Assembly: GCF_003572205.1 (NCBI RefSeq)
Contig: NZ_QXNY01000005.1
Coordinates: forward strand, 372,001 to 436,000
DNA: 64,000 nt
Source of the DNA: Algihabitans albus
Lineage (GTDB): Bacteria; Pseudomonadota; Alphaproteobacteria; Kiloniellales; DSM-21159
Direction of reading: 5' to 3'
The notes beneath the pieces were generated by a model, which was given only the letters and a program-made list of their open reading frames with translations, had not been told where the DNA came from and made no database searches. Numbering within the stretch: the first letter of the stretch is position 1; every line of letters begins with the position of its first letter. A program made the translations under genes and the position numbers. Of the stretch, positions 17,195-25,571 are shown piece by piece.

Positions 17195-18507
17195 TTGAAG
17201 AGGTTCGGGACAATGGGCGCGATGAAGAAGCGAAAGTTCGCGTCGCGTCGCAGCTCGTCGGGACCTGTCAGGTAGTACTGACCCTCGACGCCCCAGCGGA
17301 TAGGCAGCTTGCCGATCCGGAACAGTCCGATGAAGCCGAGTCCCACCGGCAAGGCGACTTTGTCGTTGAAGCCGCCGTCCGCATTCCAGTTAATGCTGAT
17401 GTTGGGCGTCATCCCGATCAACTGTGTTGGCGTTGCCTTCCAGTTGATGAAGTACTGGATGTCGGACTGGTTGGTGCTGTCACGGTCGTCGTCGCCCGCA
17501 TAGGACCACCAGTGTTGCGGCAGGACACCGATGTTGAAGTGCTCGATCCCGAAACCACCGTAGTCGTTGCCGAGACGTGCCAAGAGAACGGCAGGTCCGG
17601 CCTGCCATTTGCCCTGTCCCAGAATATCGTCGCTCGCGGTCGGGAAGATCTGTGTGGCGCCGCCGGCATAGATCCAGCCATCACTTGTGTTGGGGCCAAG
17701 CAGCGTCAGCAGCACCGTGTCTCCCAAACCGGTCGTCCGGCCCAGTGGATTGGCGGCTATTTGGGAGAGGGAGTCGTCCGCCACAATGTCGTTCGGGCTG
17801 GCACCCAGCAGATCGCCAACGTCGCTGTCGAAGGGTAGGGAGGAGAGCTGCAGTACCGGCCGGACCACGAAGTTCCAGTCACCGTCCAGGACCGGCGCAG
17901 AGATCACCGGTTGGAACTTCGTGACGTTGGCAACCTCGGTCCCGTCGATCGCATCTCCTCCAATCAAGGTCGTGTCATTTTGAGTGATCAGCAGCCAAGC
18001 GTCGGAAATCGGATTGTTGGCCTTCTGAGCAATTTCGCCGAGGTTGTCTGTCGTATCCTGGCCAGGTGCCGAGTCCGACATGTCAGCCTGCGTCAACTGA
18101 GCTTCTGTCAGTCTGCTATCGATGAGTGGCGGGCGCTCCCAAGCCTGCTCGTCATCGGCTGCCTTGGCCAACTCCGGTATCTGCGTGATCGCAGGTTTAT
18201 GTGAGGCAAGACCTGTCGTTGATTGCGAGTGTGCGGGAGCTGCCGCTGCAGGATCATGAAGCGTGACGGGCTGCGTTGATTGCTGCTTTTCTCCATGAGG
18301 CAGTTCGTTTCCGTCGGATAAGACAGGCGCTGGGTTGAGAGGTCTTGCGGCAGTGACCGTTTCAGCCGCCGTCTGTGAGACGGCCGAGCGGTCGGGCATC
18401 GTCGTTGCGGCTGTGTCGAAGACGAGCGCGGAGGTCTCCCCTCCGCCCGTACAGCCCGCCGTAAGCAGCCCGACAAGGCCAATCGTAGCTGCGCCCTTCA
18501 TCTGCAT
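17191..18507 (-). CDS. Outer-membrane lipoprotein with transporter-like beta-barrel domain
   Basis: 438 aa. The N-terminus MQMKGAATIGLVGLLTAGC has a clear lipobox (LTAGC, Cys at residue 19), so lipidation is likely. Residues 20-165 are low-complexity (Ala/Thr/Gln rich). From about 166 on, alternating strands rich in aromatic and Gly residues (WNFVVRPVLQL, GWIYAGGATQIFP, IRWGVEGQYYLTG) resemble the putative outer-membrane transporter family found beside multiheme cytochromes, and the C-terminus ends FRFFIAPIVPNLFK. It is first in a two-gene operon with the octaheme cytochrome. A lipoprotein signal on a barrel is unusual. Function unknown; an electron-transfer conduit is possible. Confidence 0.7.
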   Translation of the reverse strand: MQMKGAATIGLVGLLTAGCTGGGETSALVFDTAATTMPDRSAVSQTAAETVTAARPLNPAPVLSDGNELPHGEKQQSTQPVTLHDPAAAAPAHSQSTTGLASHKPAITQIPELAKAADDEQAWERPPLIDSRLTEAQLTQADMSDSAPGQDTTDNLGEIAQKANNPISDAWLLITQNDTTLIGGDAIDGTEVANVTKFQPVISAPVLDGDWNFVVRPVLQLSSLPFDSDVGDLLGASPNDIVADDSLSQIAANPLGRTTGLGDTVLLTLLGPNTSDGWIYAGGATQIFPTASDDILGQGKWQAGPAVLLARLGNDYGGFGIEHFNIGVLPQHWWSYAGDDDRDSTNQSDIQYFINWKATPTQLIGMTPNISINWNADGGFNDKVALPVGLGFIGLFRIGKLPIRWGVEGQYYLTGPDELRRDANFRFFIAPIVPNLFK

Positions 18508-18961
18508 GAGCCAACCCCCGCATCTTCTTGTAATTCAGCTACTCAAAGCTCTGGCGCCTTCCTGCGAGATTCCAAATCTACTCAAGATTGGGTGCCTTCG
18601 TATATTTGGCTGCACCAGAAAATATAGTTGAGTCGCGAGAAATTATTTATTTCAATCATCAAATTGATTCTCAACTTTCTCTGCGTCAATTTCATCTCGA
18701 GCAATCTCGAAAATTATAAAATATAAAATCCACACTTGAAGCAGGTGACGTACCTCAATTCTGACGTCTTCACGGAAAGTACCAGCTCTGACAAAATCAA
18801 TTATCATCATATTTCTGCTGATGAAATACATGTGAACATACAGAATTTTTTCTGCTTTTCGATAGTTTTTGCAGCGTTATATGCCATTATATTCATCCAC
18901 TCAGTCATTGCTCTGTAACGGTCGGTGTTGCACAGAACATAGAGAAGACGGGAGAGGCAGC
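18508..18961. promoter_or_regulatory. AT-rich divergent control region between lipoprotein/cytochrome and Crp-family genes
   Basis: 454 bp of strikingly AT-rich DNA in a GC-rich window (for example TTATAAAATATAAAATCC near 18715). It must contain the promoters of both divergent units. An imperfect dyad AATCA-N6-TGATT lies at 18654-18669. A 60-codon frame inside (18736-18918) has no ribosome binding site and is not called. Confidence 0.5.
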
Positions 18962-19840
18962 ATGCGCCAGTGTATTAGAGCCTCGCAGTTGCAGGGCAGC
19001 CTGACCCACTCCAGCTTCTTTACCGACTTGCAGCCGCAAACGAGACTGGCGCTGCTGAGAGCGGGTCGCTCCATTACCCGTAGAGCCGGGATGTCCCTTT
19101 ACATCGAGGGTGACGACTTTTCCGGTCTCTACCACCTATTGTCTGGATGCGTGCGCTTCACACGCGCTTCCTCTGACTCGACGGAGAGCCTCATGCACAT
19201 CGCTCATGACGGCTTCTGGTTCGGTGAGGCTGCGGCAATTACCGGTGAGTCGCATCAGATCACGGCAACTCCCGACACCGATTGCGATCTCTTCTACCTT
19301 TATCCGGATCGCGTCCAGTCTCTGCGCTCCGAGTTCCCGGATTTCGACAGCAACCTCGTCAAACTCGCGATCCGGCGTTATCGCCTGTTCTTAGGGTATC
19401 TGGCAGCCATCGACGGGCTGTGCACGGCCTCGCGCGTCGCTTCGCGCCTGGCTATGCTTACTTCGCCGGAAATGTGGTCGCCACAGCGCTTCGGACTCTC
19501 CATCCGACCCGGTGAGTTGGCGGTTTCGCAATCGGACCTCGCCAAGCTGGTCGGGGTCTCCCGCCAGCGCCTCAACCCGATCCTCCGCTCGATGGCCAAG
19601 GCTCGGATCATCGAACTCTCTTTCGGTCAGTCCGCGTTTTGGATCGCGAGAAGCTGGCCGCTTTCGCAGCTCACCCGAAGGGCGAGCGCCCGGCAGATCT
19701 CGGACGACCGTTGCTGCAGAACAGAGTCTCCTGACGTCGCCATTGGCGCTCGGCCACTCAGGGGATCTTCCACTCGCCACTCGGCACGCGGCAGCGGTCG
19801 ACATAGTAGCGGTACTGCCGGCTACCGTCGGCGATGGTGA
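18962..19840 (+). CDS. Crp/Fnr family transcriptional regulator, probably frameshifted near the 3' end
   Basis: Start ATG at 18962 (MRQCIRASQ) with GGGAGAGG upstream. An N-terminal cyclic-nucleotide-binding-like beta-roll (about residues 20-130) and a C-terminal winged HTH (VSQSDLAKLVGVSRQRLNPILRSM) are clear. No FNR-type cysteine cluster is visible, so the signal is unknown. After IIELSFG the frame turns into unrelated Ser/Arg-rich sequence running to 19840 and over the opposite gene. The -1 frame gives VRVLDREKLAAFAAHPKG, the normal end of this family, with a stop at 19732-19734. A missing base near 19620-19630 is the likely reason: a genuine mutation or an assembly error. Confidence 0.78.
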   Translation: MRQCIRASQLQGSLTHSSFFTDLQPQTRLALLRAGRSITRRAGMSLYIEGDDFSGLYHLLSGCVRFTRASSDSTESLMHIAHDGFWFGEAAAITGESHQITATPDTDCDLFYLYPDRVQSLRSEFPDFDSNLVKLAIRRYRLFLGYLAAIDGLCTASRVASRLAMLTSPEMWSPQRFGLSIRPGELAVSQSDLAKLVGVSRQRLNPILRSMAKARIIELSFGQSAFWIARSWPLSQLTRRASARQISDDRCCRTESPDVAIGARPLRGSSTRHSARGSGRHSSGTAGYRRRW

Positions 19841-20150
19841 AATCGTGCAACAGGCGCCGGCAGGGCATCCCTTGGAGCTCTAGCTTCTCGGCTAAGGCGA
19901 CATTCCCACCGTTGCCGCTCTCCGGGTTGCTCCACTCCGCGGTCGAACCGATAGCGCGCTCGGTCTGGTAGAGCTGTCTCGCCGCATCCCGCATCATGTC
20001 GATGTCGGCGGTCGTCAAGGGCGGTCCATCGCGACCGAAGGGGCTGGTGAGTTGCGCCTCAGCGGCCGTCGGCAGGAAGGTCAATGCCAGTGAGACCGAG
20101 AAGATAAAGCCGAGCGTCCTGCCGGGCTGACCACTTCGCTTCTGCAGCAT
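19758..20150 (-). CDS. Secreted RT0821/Lpp0805-type surface antigen-like protein
   Basis: 130 aa. ATG at 20150 follows AAGGAG with good spacing; an upstream in-frame extension is not supported. A signal peptide (LGFIFSVSLALTFLPTAAEAQ) leads to a small exported domain with WSNPESGNGG, two CR pairs (MPCRR, DRCRVPSGEW) and a C-terminal Trp-rich end, as in the rickettsial 17-kDa-like surface antigen family. The role of this family is unknown. Its 3' end overlaps the out-of-frame tail of the Crp-family gene, which supports the view that the regulator really ends earlier. It is divergent from the sulfatase gene. Confidence 0.65.
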   Translation of the reverse strand: MLQKRSGQPGRTLGFIFSVSLALTFLPTAAEAQLTSPFGRDGPPLTTADIDMMRDAARQLYQTERAIGSTAEWSNPESGNGGNVALAEKLELQGMPCRRLLHDFTIADGSRQYRYYVDRCRVPSGEWKIP

Positions 20151-20251
20151 GGTCGCTCCTTCTGTTGCGATCCTGGGCGCGTGAAGGTAGCCGCGAGGCC
20201 ACCGCATATACCATTGGAACGTCTCATTGTAGGCCAGCCTGCCGGCTCCAA

Positions 20252-20269
20252 TTGTCGCTTATGCGACAA
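20252..20269. promoter_or_regulatory. Palindromic operator TTGTCGC-TTAT-GCGACAA
   Basis: Perfect 18-bp palindrome equal to TGTCG-N6-CGACA, the geometry of Crp-family binding sites and the published CooA site sequence. It lies in the divergent region between the surface-antigen-like gene (start at 20150) and the arylsulfatase (start at 20451), close to a Crp/Fnr-family gene. The identity of the binding protein is inference. Confidence 0.6.
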
Positions 20270-20369
20270 CTCCCCGAAGCCTAGAGGGACACACCGAGTT
20301 TGGTGGGCGATTACGCTCAGCAGCCGATCCGCGGCAACCGGTCACCCTACGATCGGGGGTCTCGGATTC

Positions 20370-20385
20370 TGTCGCCAAGGCGACA
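20370..20385. promoter_or_regulatory. Second TGTCG-N6-CGACA palindrome (TGTCGCC-AA-GGCGACA)
   Basis: Perfect 16-bp palindrome with the same half-sites as the one at 20252, 117 bp centre to centre and about 70 bp upstream of the sulfatase start codon, so well placed for activation or repression. Two copies of the same half-site pattern within 135 bp are unlikely by chance. Confidence 0.62.
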
Positions 20386-20450
20386 AGTGCTCCAATGCAC
20401 TCATGGTAGCGTCTTCGCAATAGGGTGGTGAGCGAAAGGAGTGGAGTGCG

Positions 20451-21986
20451 ATGCGGAGTTTTGCTCTTCTCTTCGGCTTTTTGACGGCAATCGCGGCGCC
20501 GCCCGTATTCGCGCAGACCGAGCAGCCGAACATCCTGGTGATCTGGGGAGACGATATCGGTCAGTCGAACATCTCCGCCTATACCTTCGGATTAATGGGC
20601 TATCGCACCCCGAACATCGACCGCATCGCCCAAGAAGGCATGATGTTCACCGACTACTACGGGGAACAGTCCTGCACCGCTGGCCGCTCCTCCTACATTA
20701 CAGGGCAAAGCGTTTTCCGCACTGGCCTCTCGAAAGTCGGTCTTCCCGGCGCCGACCTGGGTATGCAGGAGGAGGATCCGACGATCGCCGGTCTGCTGAA
20801 GGCGCAAGGTTACGTGACCGGACAGTTCGGCAAGAATCATCTGGGCGACAAAGACGAGCATCTGCCGACCAACCACGGTTTCGACGAGTTCTTCGGCAAC
20901 CTCTATCACCTCAATGCGGAGGAGGAGCCGGAGAACCCCGACTATCCTGCCGATCCGGAGTTCCGCGAACGCTTTGGGCCGCGCGGCGTGATCCGCTCGA
21001 CGGCAGACGGTCTAGTCGAGGATACGGGACCTCTGACCCGGAATCGGATGGAAACGGTCGATGAGGAGACACTGGCCGCCGCCATCGACTTCATCGAGCG
21101 CGCCGTTGAGCAAAACCAGCCTTTTTACGTCTGGTGGAACGGCACGAGGATGCACTTCCGCACCCACATCAAGGAGGAGATTCGCGGCATTTCCGGTCAG
21201 GACGAGTACTCCGACGCCATGGTCGAACACGACATGCACGTCGGAATGCTGCTGGAGACGCTCGACCGGCTCGGCATCGCCGACAACACCATCGTGCACT
21301 ACTCGACCGACAACGGCCCCCACATGAACACCTGGCCGGACGCCGCGACCTCGCCTTTCTTCGGCGAGAAGAACACCAACTGGGAAGGTGGCTGGCGCGT
21401 GCCCTCTATGGTGCGCTGGCCCGGCCGCATCGAAGCGGGCGCGATCTCAAACGAGATCATGCATCACATGGACTGGCTGCCGACCTATCTGGCCGCCGTC
21501 GGCGTGCCGGACATCAAGGAGCAACTGCGCGAAGGCGGTGTTCAAGCGATCGGGCGCGAATACAAGATGCACCTCGACGGCTATAACTTTTTGCCACACC
21601 TGCTGGGCGAGGAAGAAGAAGGGCCGCGGCGCGAGATCTTCTACTTCGCAGACACCGGCGAGTTGACCGCGCTGCGCTATGGCGACTGGAAAGCCATTTT
21701 CATGGAGCAGAAGGAGTACGACACGCTGAGGGCTTGGATCGAGCCCTGGACGCCGCTGCGCGTGCCACTGATCTTCAATTTGCGGCGGGATCCTTTTGAG
21801 CGGGCCTACCGCACGTCGAATACCTACTACGATTGGCTGATCGATCGGGTCTTTTTCTTGGTGCCGGCACAGCAATACGTCGGCGACTTCCTGGCAACCT
21901 TCCAGGAGTTCCCGCCGCGGCAGAAGCCGGCGAGCTTCTCGATCGATCAGGTCATGGAGCGGCTACAGCAGCCCGCGACACGGTAG
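20451..21986 (+). CDS. Arylsulfatase (alkaline-phosphatase superfamily), exported
   Basis: 511 aa with a signal peptide (ending VFAQ) and a strong ribosome binding site (AAAGGAG). The sulfatase signature CTAGR is at residues 75-79, with Cys75 to be converted to formylglycine; metal ligands are visible at GDD (33-35) and in the YSTDNGPHMNTWPDA segment. The enzyme should hydrolyse sulfate esters in the periplasm; the substrate is not evident. It is the gene nearest to the two Crp-type palindromes and may head the unit that continues with moxR, though a small hairpin separates them. Confidence 0.88.
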   Translation: MRSFALLFGFLTAIAAPPVFAQTEQPNILVIWGDDIGQSNISAYTFGLMGYRTPNIDRIAQEGMMFTDYYGEQSCTAGRSSYITGQSVFRTGLSKVGLPGADLGMQEEDPTIAGLLKAQGYVTGQFGKNHLGDKDEHLPTNHGFDEFFGNLYHLNAEEEPENPDYPADPEFRERFGPRGVIRSTADGLVEDTGPLTRNRMETVDEETLAAAIDFIERAVEQNQPFYVWWNGTRMHFRTHIKEEIRGISGQDEYSDAMVEHDMHVGMLLETLDRLGIADNTIVHYSTDNGPHMNTWPDAATSPFFGEKNTNWEGGWRVPSMVRWPGRIEAGAISNEIMHHMDWLPTYLAAVGVPDIKEQLREGGVQAIGREYKMHLDGYNFLPHLLGEEEEGPRREIFYFADTGELTALRYGDWKAIFMEQKEYDTLRAWIEPWTPLRVPLIFNLRRDPFERAYRTSNTYYDWLIDRVFFLVPAQQYVGDFLATFQEFPPRQKPASFSIDQVMERLQQPATR

Positions 21987-21991
21987 GAGGG

Positions 21992-22008
21992 TGAGACGCG
22001 CCGTCTCA
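21992..22008 (+). terminator. Weak hairpin after the sulfatase gene
   Basis: TGAGACG-CGC-CGTCTCA, a 7-bp stem with a 3-base loop, begins 5 bp after the stop. The following GGCTTTCTGG is only a poor T run, so it may attenuate rather than stop transcription into moxR. Confidence 0.4.
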
Positions 22009-22128
22009 GGCTTTCTGGATCAGGAGCCGGAAGCCAAACGGCTTCGTGAATACCAACTGCGGCGCTACTGCAGCGGAGGCATCGGCGCTGGCGCGGTCTG
22101 TAGGCCGGAGTGAAGTGCCAGATCCAAC

Positions 22129-23109
22129 ATGAGTGCTCATGCGCAGATCCTCGATTTGAAGTCCCGCATGGGCCAAGCGATCATCGGTCAGGAAGGGGTG
22201 ATCGAGCGCCTGTTGATCGGCCTGCTGGCCAACGGAAATCTGTTGGTCGAGGGACTGCCCGGCCTCGCGAAGACTCGTGCTATTCGGGCCCTGGCGCGAA
22301 ACCTGGAGGCTGTCTTCGGCCGCATCCAGTTCACGTCGGATCTGCTGCCGTCCGATGTGACGGGAACCGAGATCTACCATCAGGTCGATGGGCGCGGCGA
22401 ATTTCGCTTCGAGCCCGGCCCGATCTTCGCCAATATCGTGCTGGCCGACGAGATCAATCGCGCTCCGGCCAAAGTGCAGGCCGCCCTGCTTGAAGCGATG
22501 GAGGAGGGGCAGGTCACGGTCGCCGGCAAAACGCACCCCATGGCTCCGCTCTTCATGGTGATGGCGACACAGAACCCGGTGGAGCAGGAGGGCACCTATC
22601 CTCTGCCGGAAGCGCAGATGGACCGCTTTTTGCTGCATGTCAGGATCGACTATCCGGCCTTGGAGGACGAGGTTCGGGTGATCCGTTTGGTCCGGGCGGA
22701 GGAGACAGCGGCCGGCCGGGAAGAACAGCCCCAGGAAGCGTTAGCCCCCATCTCGCAGCAGGCCGTTTTCGCCGCACGGCGGGAGATCGCGGAGATCCAC
22801 GTGGCCGAGGCGATGGAACTCTACATGGCCAACCTAGTCTACGCCACCCGTAAGCCGGAAGCTTACTCCGAAGATCTGGCGCGCTGGATTGAAGTCGGCG
22901 CGAGCCCGCGCGCCTCCCTGGCACTGGACAGGTCCGGCCGTGCCCACGCTTGGCTGGCGGGCCGCGACTATGTCGATCCGCAGGATCTGCGCGCCGTCGT
23001 CCATGATGTTCTGCGCCACCGCCTGACCCTGAGCTACGAGGCGGTTGGGGATGGCATCACGGCGGATCGTGTCGTCGATGAGATCGTGATTCAGGTGGCG
23101 CTCATCTAG
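22129..23109 (+). CDS. MoxR family AAA+ ATPase
   Basis: 326 aa cytoplasmic AAA+ protein. Walker A GLPGLAKT at 42-49, Walker B VLADEINRAP (about 104-113), sensor 1 MATQNPVEQEGTYPLPEAQMDRF. MoxR ATPases act as chaperone-like factors that assemble or activate targets, usually through von Willebrand A (VWA) proteins encoded next to them. Here it opens a six-gene MoxR/DUF58/VWA operon of the Bat type. About 120 bp separates it from the sulfatase hairpin. Confidence 0.92.
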   Translation: MSAHAQILDLKSRMGQAIIGQEGVIERLLIGLLANGNLLVEGLPGLAKTRAIRALARNLEAVFGRIQFTSDLLPSDVTGTEIYHQVDGRGEFRFEPGPIFANIVLADEINRAPAKVQAALLEAMEEGQVTVAGKTHPMAPLFMVMATQNPVEQEGTYPLPEAQMDRFLLHVRIDYPALEDEVRVIRLVRAEETAAGREEQPQEALAPISQQAVFAARREIAEIHVAEAMELYMANLVYATRKPEAYSEDLARWIEVGASPRASLALDRSGRAHAWLAGRDYVDPQDLRAVVHDVLRHRLTLSYEAVGDGITADRVVDEIVIQVALI

Positions 23110-23119
23110 GAGGTTCGGC

Positions 23120-24106
23120 ATGCGGGACGTCGCCGCGCGCGGACGAGCGGGACTGACGGAAAAGTCGAGAGTTCGGCCCCTTGCCGACCCGCGTGTTCAT
23201 GTCGATTTGGCGCATCTGCGGCGGATCGAGGGGCAGGCGAGGACGCTGAGCTTCCTGCCGCGACGGTCGCTCCGCAGTGTGCTGAATGGCCGGCATGCCT
23301 CGCGCCTGCGGGGGCGCGGACTGAACTTCGAGGAACTGCGCGGCTATCTGCCCGGAGATGACACCCGCGCCATCGACTGGAAGGTCACGGCGCGTATCGG
23401 CAAGCCGCATCTGCGCGTCTACACGGAGGAACGCGACCGCCCGGCGCTGATCGTGGTCGATCAGCGTATGTCAATGTTCTTCGGCTCACGGCATAACATG
23501 AAGTCCGTGACGGCGGCTGAGGCAGCAGCACTGGCTGCCTTCCGCATCCTCGACCAAGGCGACCGGGTCGGCGGGATCGTCTTTGGCGACGAGGCGATTG
23601 CCGAAGTCCGGCTGCAACGCAGCCGCAAGGCTCTCGATCGCTTACTTGCTGCCCTGGCTGCCGCGAACGGGAGACTGAAGGCGGCGGCGCCTACTGTCGA
23701 GCCCCTGCCTCTCAATCAGGTGCTGACAGCCGTGGCCCGCATCGCCCCCCGCGACCATCTGATTCCGATTATCAGCGACTTCGACAGAATTGACGCGCGC
23801 ACAGAAGCGCGGCTGGGCGGCCTGGCGCGACACAATGACGTACTGTTTTGCCCGGTTACCGACCCAATGGCGCAGGAGCTTCCCGATGACCTACGGGTCG
23901 TCGTCTCCGACGGTTGCCTGCAGGCAGAGATTGAGCTTGAGTCGAGGGTGGTACGGCGCGCCCTTATAGAGATAGCTAGCGGACGCCTCGCCTTTCTCTT
24001 TGCCTGGCAAGCCCGCCTCGGACTCCCGCTGCTCCCGCTCGACGCTGGAGCGCCCACCTTGCCTCAGCTCCGAAAGTTGATGGGGCATCCCGGGGCGCGC
24101 CGATGA
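23120..24106 (+). CDS. DUF58 domain protein
   Basis: 328 aa. The conserved core SVLNGRHASRLRGRGLNFEELRGYLPGDDTRAIDWKVTAR and the VVDQRMSMFFGS stretch are diagnostic of DUF58 proteins, which are cytoplasmic or membrane-edge VWA-like partners of MoxR. Ten bp after moxR, ATGA overlap with the next gene. No membrane segment seen. The biochemical role in the family is unproven. Confidence 0.9.
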   Translation: MRDVAARGRAGLTEKSRVRPLADPRVHVDLAHLRRIEGQARTLSFLPRRSLRSVLNGRHASRLRGRGLNFEELRGYLPGDDTRAIDWKVTARIGKPHLRVYTEERDRPALIVVDQRMSMFFGSRHNMKSVTAAEAAALAAFRILDQGDRVGGIVFGDEAIAEVRLQRSRKALDRLLAALAAANGRLKAAAPTVEPLPLNQVLTAVARIAPRDHLIPIISDFDRIDARTEARLGGLARHNDVLFCPVTDPMAQELPDDLRVVVSDGCLQAEIELESRVVRRALIEIASGRLAFLFAWQARLGLPLLPLDAGAPTLPQLRKLMGHPGARR

Positions 24107-24591
24107 GCGAAGACCTTTCCGGCCTGAACCTCGTCGAATTGCTCGAGCGCCTGGAGCCGGTTCCGGAACCACCGCCGATACCGCTCTGGCCCCAGACTGC
24201 CGGGTGGATCTGGCTCGGGCTGGCGTTGACGGCGGCTGCGGCTTGGCTGTTGTATCGCTGGATCGCGGCCCACCGTGCGGAAGCCTACCGACGCGCGGCG
24301 CTGAGAGAAGTCGCCGCCGCAGGTGACGATCCGGCCGTACTGGCCGAGGTCCTTCGGCGCACTGCGCTGGCCGCCTTTCCGCGTGCCAAGGTTGCCGCGC
24401 TCTACGGCGAGGCTTGGCTCGCCTTTCTCGATGAAACCTGCGACGGCACCGCTTTCCGCCGAGGTGCTGGCCGAGCCTTCGCGGTGGCGCCCTATGCGAC
24501 AACGGCTCCACAACCCGGATTGGCGCCAGTCGCTGCAGACTGGATCCGCCGTCACCGCCGTCCCAAATCAGGGATCCGTCGGAAGCGATGA
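24103..24591 (+). CDS. DUF4381 family membrane protein
   Basis: 162 aa with one transmembrane helix (WIWLGLALTAAAAWLLYRWI, about residues 37-56) followed by a helical cytoplasmic part (YRRAALREVAAAGDDPAVLAEVLRRTAL, ALYGEAWLAFLDE) typical of DUF4381. These small proteins accompany the BatA/BatB VWA proteins. ATGA overlaps on both sides indicate coupled translation. Confidence 0.85.
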   Translation: MSEDLSGLNLVELLERLEPVPEPPPIPLWPQTAGWIWLGLALTAAAAWLLYRWIAAHRAEAYRRAALREVAAAGDDPAVLAEVLRRTALAAFPRAKVAALYGEAWLAFLDETCDGTAFRRGAGRAFAVAPYATTAPQPGLAPVAADWIRRHRRPKSGIRRKR

Positions 24592-25571
24592 TAGAGCTGG
24601 CCTTCCCCTGGGCGCTGCTGCTGCTGCCGGCTCCCTGGCTGGTTTGGCAGTTTCTGCCGCCGCACCGAGAAGAGATGCCGGCGCTGCGCTTTCCCTTCTT
24701 TCGAGAAATCACTGCCACTGCGGGCATGCGACCGCGGCTGGGCTCCGTCGTGCTGCTGCGCCGCCGCGTGCAGATGTTTTCCGCGATCCTGGTTTGGCTG
24801 CTGCTGATTGCTGCGTTGACTCGTCCGGAGCGACTGGATGATCCAATTGAGACGACTAAGGCCGCACGCGACGTCATCCTGGCCATTGATATCTCCGACT
24901 CGATGGACCAGCGCGACTTCGTTGGCACGGACGGCAGGCGCCTGCAACGCCTGGAAGCGGTCAAAGACGTCGTCGGCGCATTCATCGCTGCGCGACAAGG
25001 GGAAAGGCTGGCCTTGATCGTCTTCGGCAGCCGGGCCTTCGTGCAGGCTCCTTTTACCGAGGACCTGCGCAGCCTGAGCGCCTTGCTGGAGCAGACCAGT
25101 GTCGGGATGGCCGGACCGCATACCGCCCTCGGCGATGCGATCGGCTTGGCCATCCGCAGCTTCGAGGCCAGCGAGATCGAGCAACGGCTGCTGATCCTGC
25201 TGAGCGACGGCGCCGATACCGGCAGCCGCATGAGCCCAGTCAACGCCGCTGAGATTGCCGCGCTAAGGGGCGTGGAGATCTACACCATCGGAGTCGGCGA
25301 TCCCGAGGCAGAGGATGACGCCGCCGTCGATCTCTCGGCGCTCGAAGACATCGCAACCCGCACCGACGGCCGCTTCTTCTTCGCCGACGACCAAGCCGGC
25401 TTGGCCAGCGTTTACGCGCGCATCGAGCAGTTGGCGCCGCGCGCGGTAGAGCGGCGTTCCTTCCAGCCGCGCGAGCCCCTCGGTCACTGGCCCTTGATGG
25501 CAGCGGTCCTGCTCGTGGTGGCGGTCACTGCCTGGTTGCATTGGCGATCAAACCGGAGGGCCTCAGCATGA
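24588..25571 (+). CDS. batA: VWA domain membrane protein, BatA type
   Basis: 327 aa. Two N-terminal helices and one C-terminal helix (WPLMAAVLLVVAVTAWLHW) anchor a von Willebrand A domain in the inner membrane. The metal-ion-dependent adhesion site is intact: DISDS at 101-105. The LSDGADTGSRMSPVNAAEIAALRGVEIYTIGVG strand is typical BatA. It should work with BatB as a target of the MoxR ATPase. The cellular role of Bat proteins (oxidative or envelope stress tolerance) is not uniform between species. Confidence 0.88.
   Translation: MIELAFPWALLLLPAPWLVWQFLPPHREEMPALRFPFFREITATAGMRPRLGSVVLLRRRVQMFSAILVWLLLIAALTRPERLDDPIETTKAARDVILAIDISDSMDQRDFVGTDGRRLQRLEAVKDVVGAFIAARQGERLALIVFGSRAFVQAPFTEDLRSLSALLEQTSVGMAGPHTALGDAIGLAIRSFEASEIEQRLLILLSDGADTGSRMSPVNAAEIAALRGVEIYTIGVGDPEAEDDAAVDLSALEDIATRTDGRFFFADDQAGLASVYARIEQLAPRAVERRSFQPREPLGHWPLMAAVLLVVAVTAWLHWRSNRRASA

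Noticed and set aside
18736-18918. 60-codon frame MKQVTYLNSD... in the AT-rich gap
   Set aside because: No ribosome binding site, low-complexity AT-rich codons, and it overlaps the likely promoter region of the Crp-family gene.
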